Positions 63,849-64,000 of a stretch of 64,000 bases of DNA are shown here, one piece after another (the first letter of the stretch is position 1; every line of letters begins with the position of its first letter). A program made the translations under genes and the position numbers. Origin of the DNA: Massilia endophytica (GTDB lineage: Bacteria > Pseudomonadota > Gammaproteobacteria > Burkholderiales > Burkholderiaceae_D); the NCBI RefSeq assembly GCF_021165955.1, contig NZ_CP088952.1:930001-994000 (forward strand), written 5' to 3'. The notes under the pieces were generated by a model. The model was not told the DNA's origin, searched no databases, and saw nothing but the letters and a program-made list of their open reading frames with translations.

Positions 63849-64000
63849 TCAGGCCATGAAGCCCAGGTCCCGGAGCGGGAACCTGGCTAGCTCGTTTTTG
63901 AAGACCTGGTTCTCCAGCACGTCCATCTCGGCGCCGAACCAGCGGCCCAGCGTGGCGCCGTATTGCTGGTTGGAGAACTGCGGTATCCAGACGCCACGGC
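63849..64000 (-). CDS. Partial CDS, C-terminal 49 residues, unrecognised
   Basis: An open frame runs in from the right window edge and stops at the TGA at 63849-63851. The visible end contains RGVWIPQFSNQQYG, RWFGAEMDVLENQV and the terminal FPLRDLGFMA. Codon use is high GC3, like the neighbours, which supports real coding. The family is not recognised from this fragment. Confidence 0.5.
   Translation of the reverse strand, partial: RGVWIPQFSNQQYGATLGRWFGAEMDVLENQVFKNELARFPLRDLGFMA

Overview
The window reads as chromosome of a high-GC betaproteobacterium. The 16S sequence, the rrn layout (16S-tRNAIle-tRNAAla-23S-5S) and the gene families point to Oxalobacteraceae, in the Massilia/Duganella neighbourhood. 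That placement is inference; no database was searched. Coding density is high, many genes overlap by ATGA, and no insertion sequence, prophage or CRISPR array is visible.

Layout. 0-6.8 kb: a CysB-type regulator, a methyltransferase, a general porin, a NarX-like orphan kinase, a LytS/LytR-type two-component system and an Lrp regulator. 6.8-12.1 kb: rRNA operon 1. 12.1-14.4 kb: a small exported protein and a DHA2-type exporter. 14.5-27.5 kb: a cobalamin block on the minus strand. It holds uptake genes (btuB, btuC, btuD, btuF) and late assembly and salvage genes (cobO, cbiA, cobQ, cbiB, cobD, cobU, cobT, cobS, cobC), with a cobalamin riboswitch upstream of btuB. No corrin-ring genes are present. 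27.5-31.9 kb: a PmrAB-like two-component system followed by a lipid A phosphoethanolamine transferase and a PAP2 phosphatase. 32.0-37.2 kb: rRNA operon 2, in the same orientation as operon 1. The two operons are direct repeats of about 5.25 kb around 19.9 kb of unique DNA.

37.3-46.8 kb is mixed housekeeping: a disordered small protein, the DUF2868/DUF3482 membrane-protein and GTPase pair, an SDR with a divergent LysR regulator, a DHH phosphoesterase, an unknown lipoprotein, a nitronate-monooxygenase-like flavoprotein with a C-terminal Cys cluster, and YajQ. murB follows on the plus strand. 47.9-55.4 kb is a chemosensory operon with the gene order of the Pseudomonas Wsp system (A-B-C-D-E-F), but no adjacent wspR diguanylate cyclase. 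55.6-63.2 kb is a minus-strand run: M48 protease, pterin dehydratase, rsgA, a large soluble TPR-GAF histidine kinase, argF and argG. Oligoribonuclease (orn) is divergent from it. A 47-nt REP-like palindrome and the 3' end of an unrecognised gene close the window.

Most notable. The two rRNA operons differ mainly in paired arms. Leader hairpins, a spacer hairpin and several 16S/23S helices change sequence on both sides of the stem while keeping their shape. The 38-nt hairpin after tRNA-Ala even keeps the same G.G mismatch. Also worth a look are the palindromic -10 element in the 42-bp cobT/response-regulator gap, a PmrA-type box at the end of the kinase gene in front of eptA, the Wsp operon without wspR, and phased ACAAA motifs upstream of the LytS/LytR genes. 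I do not see a clearly new multi-gene system; these are the best candidates for follow-up.
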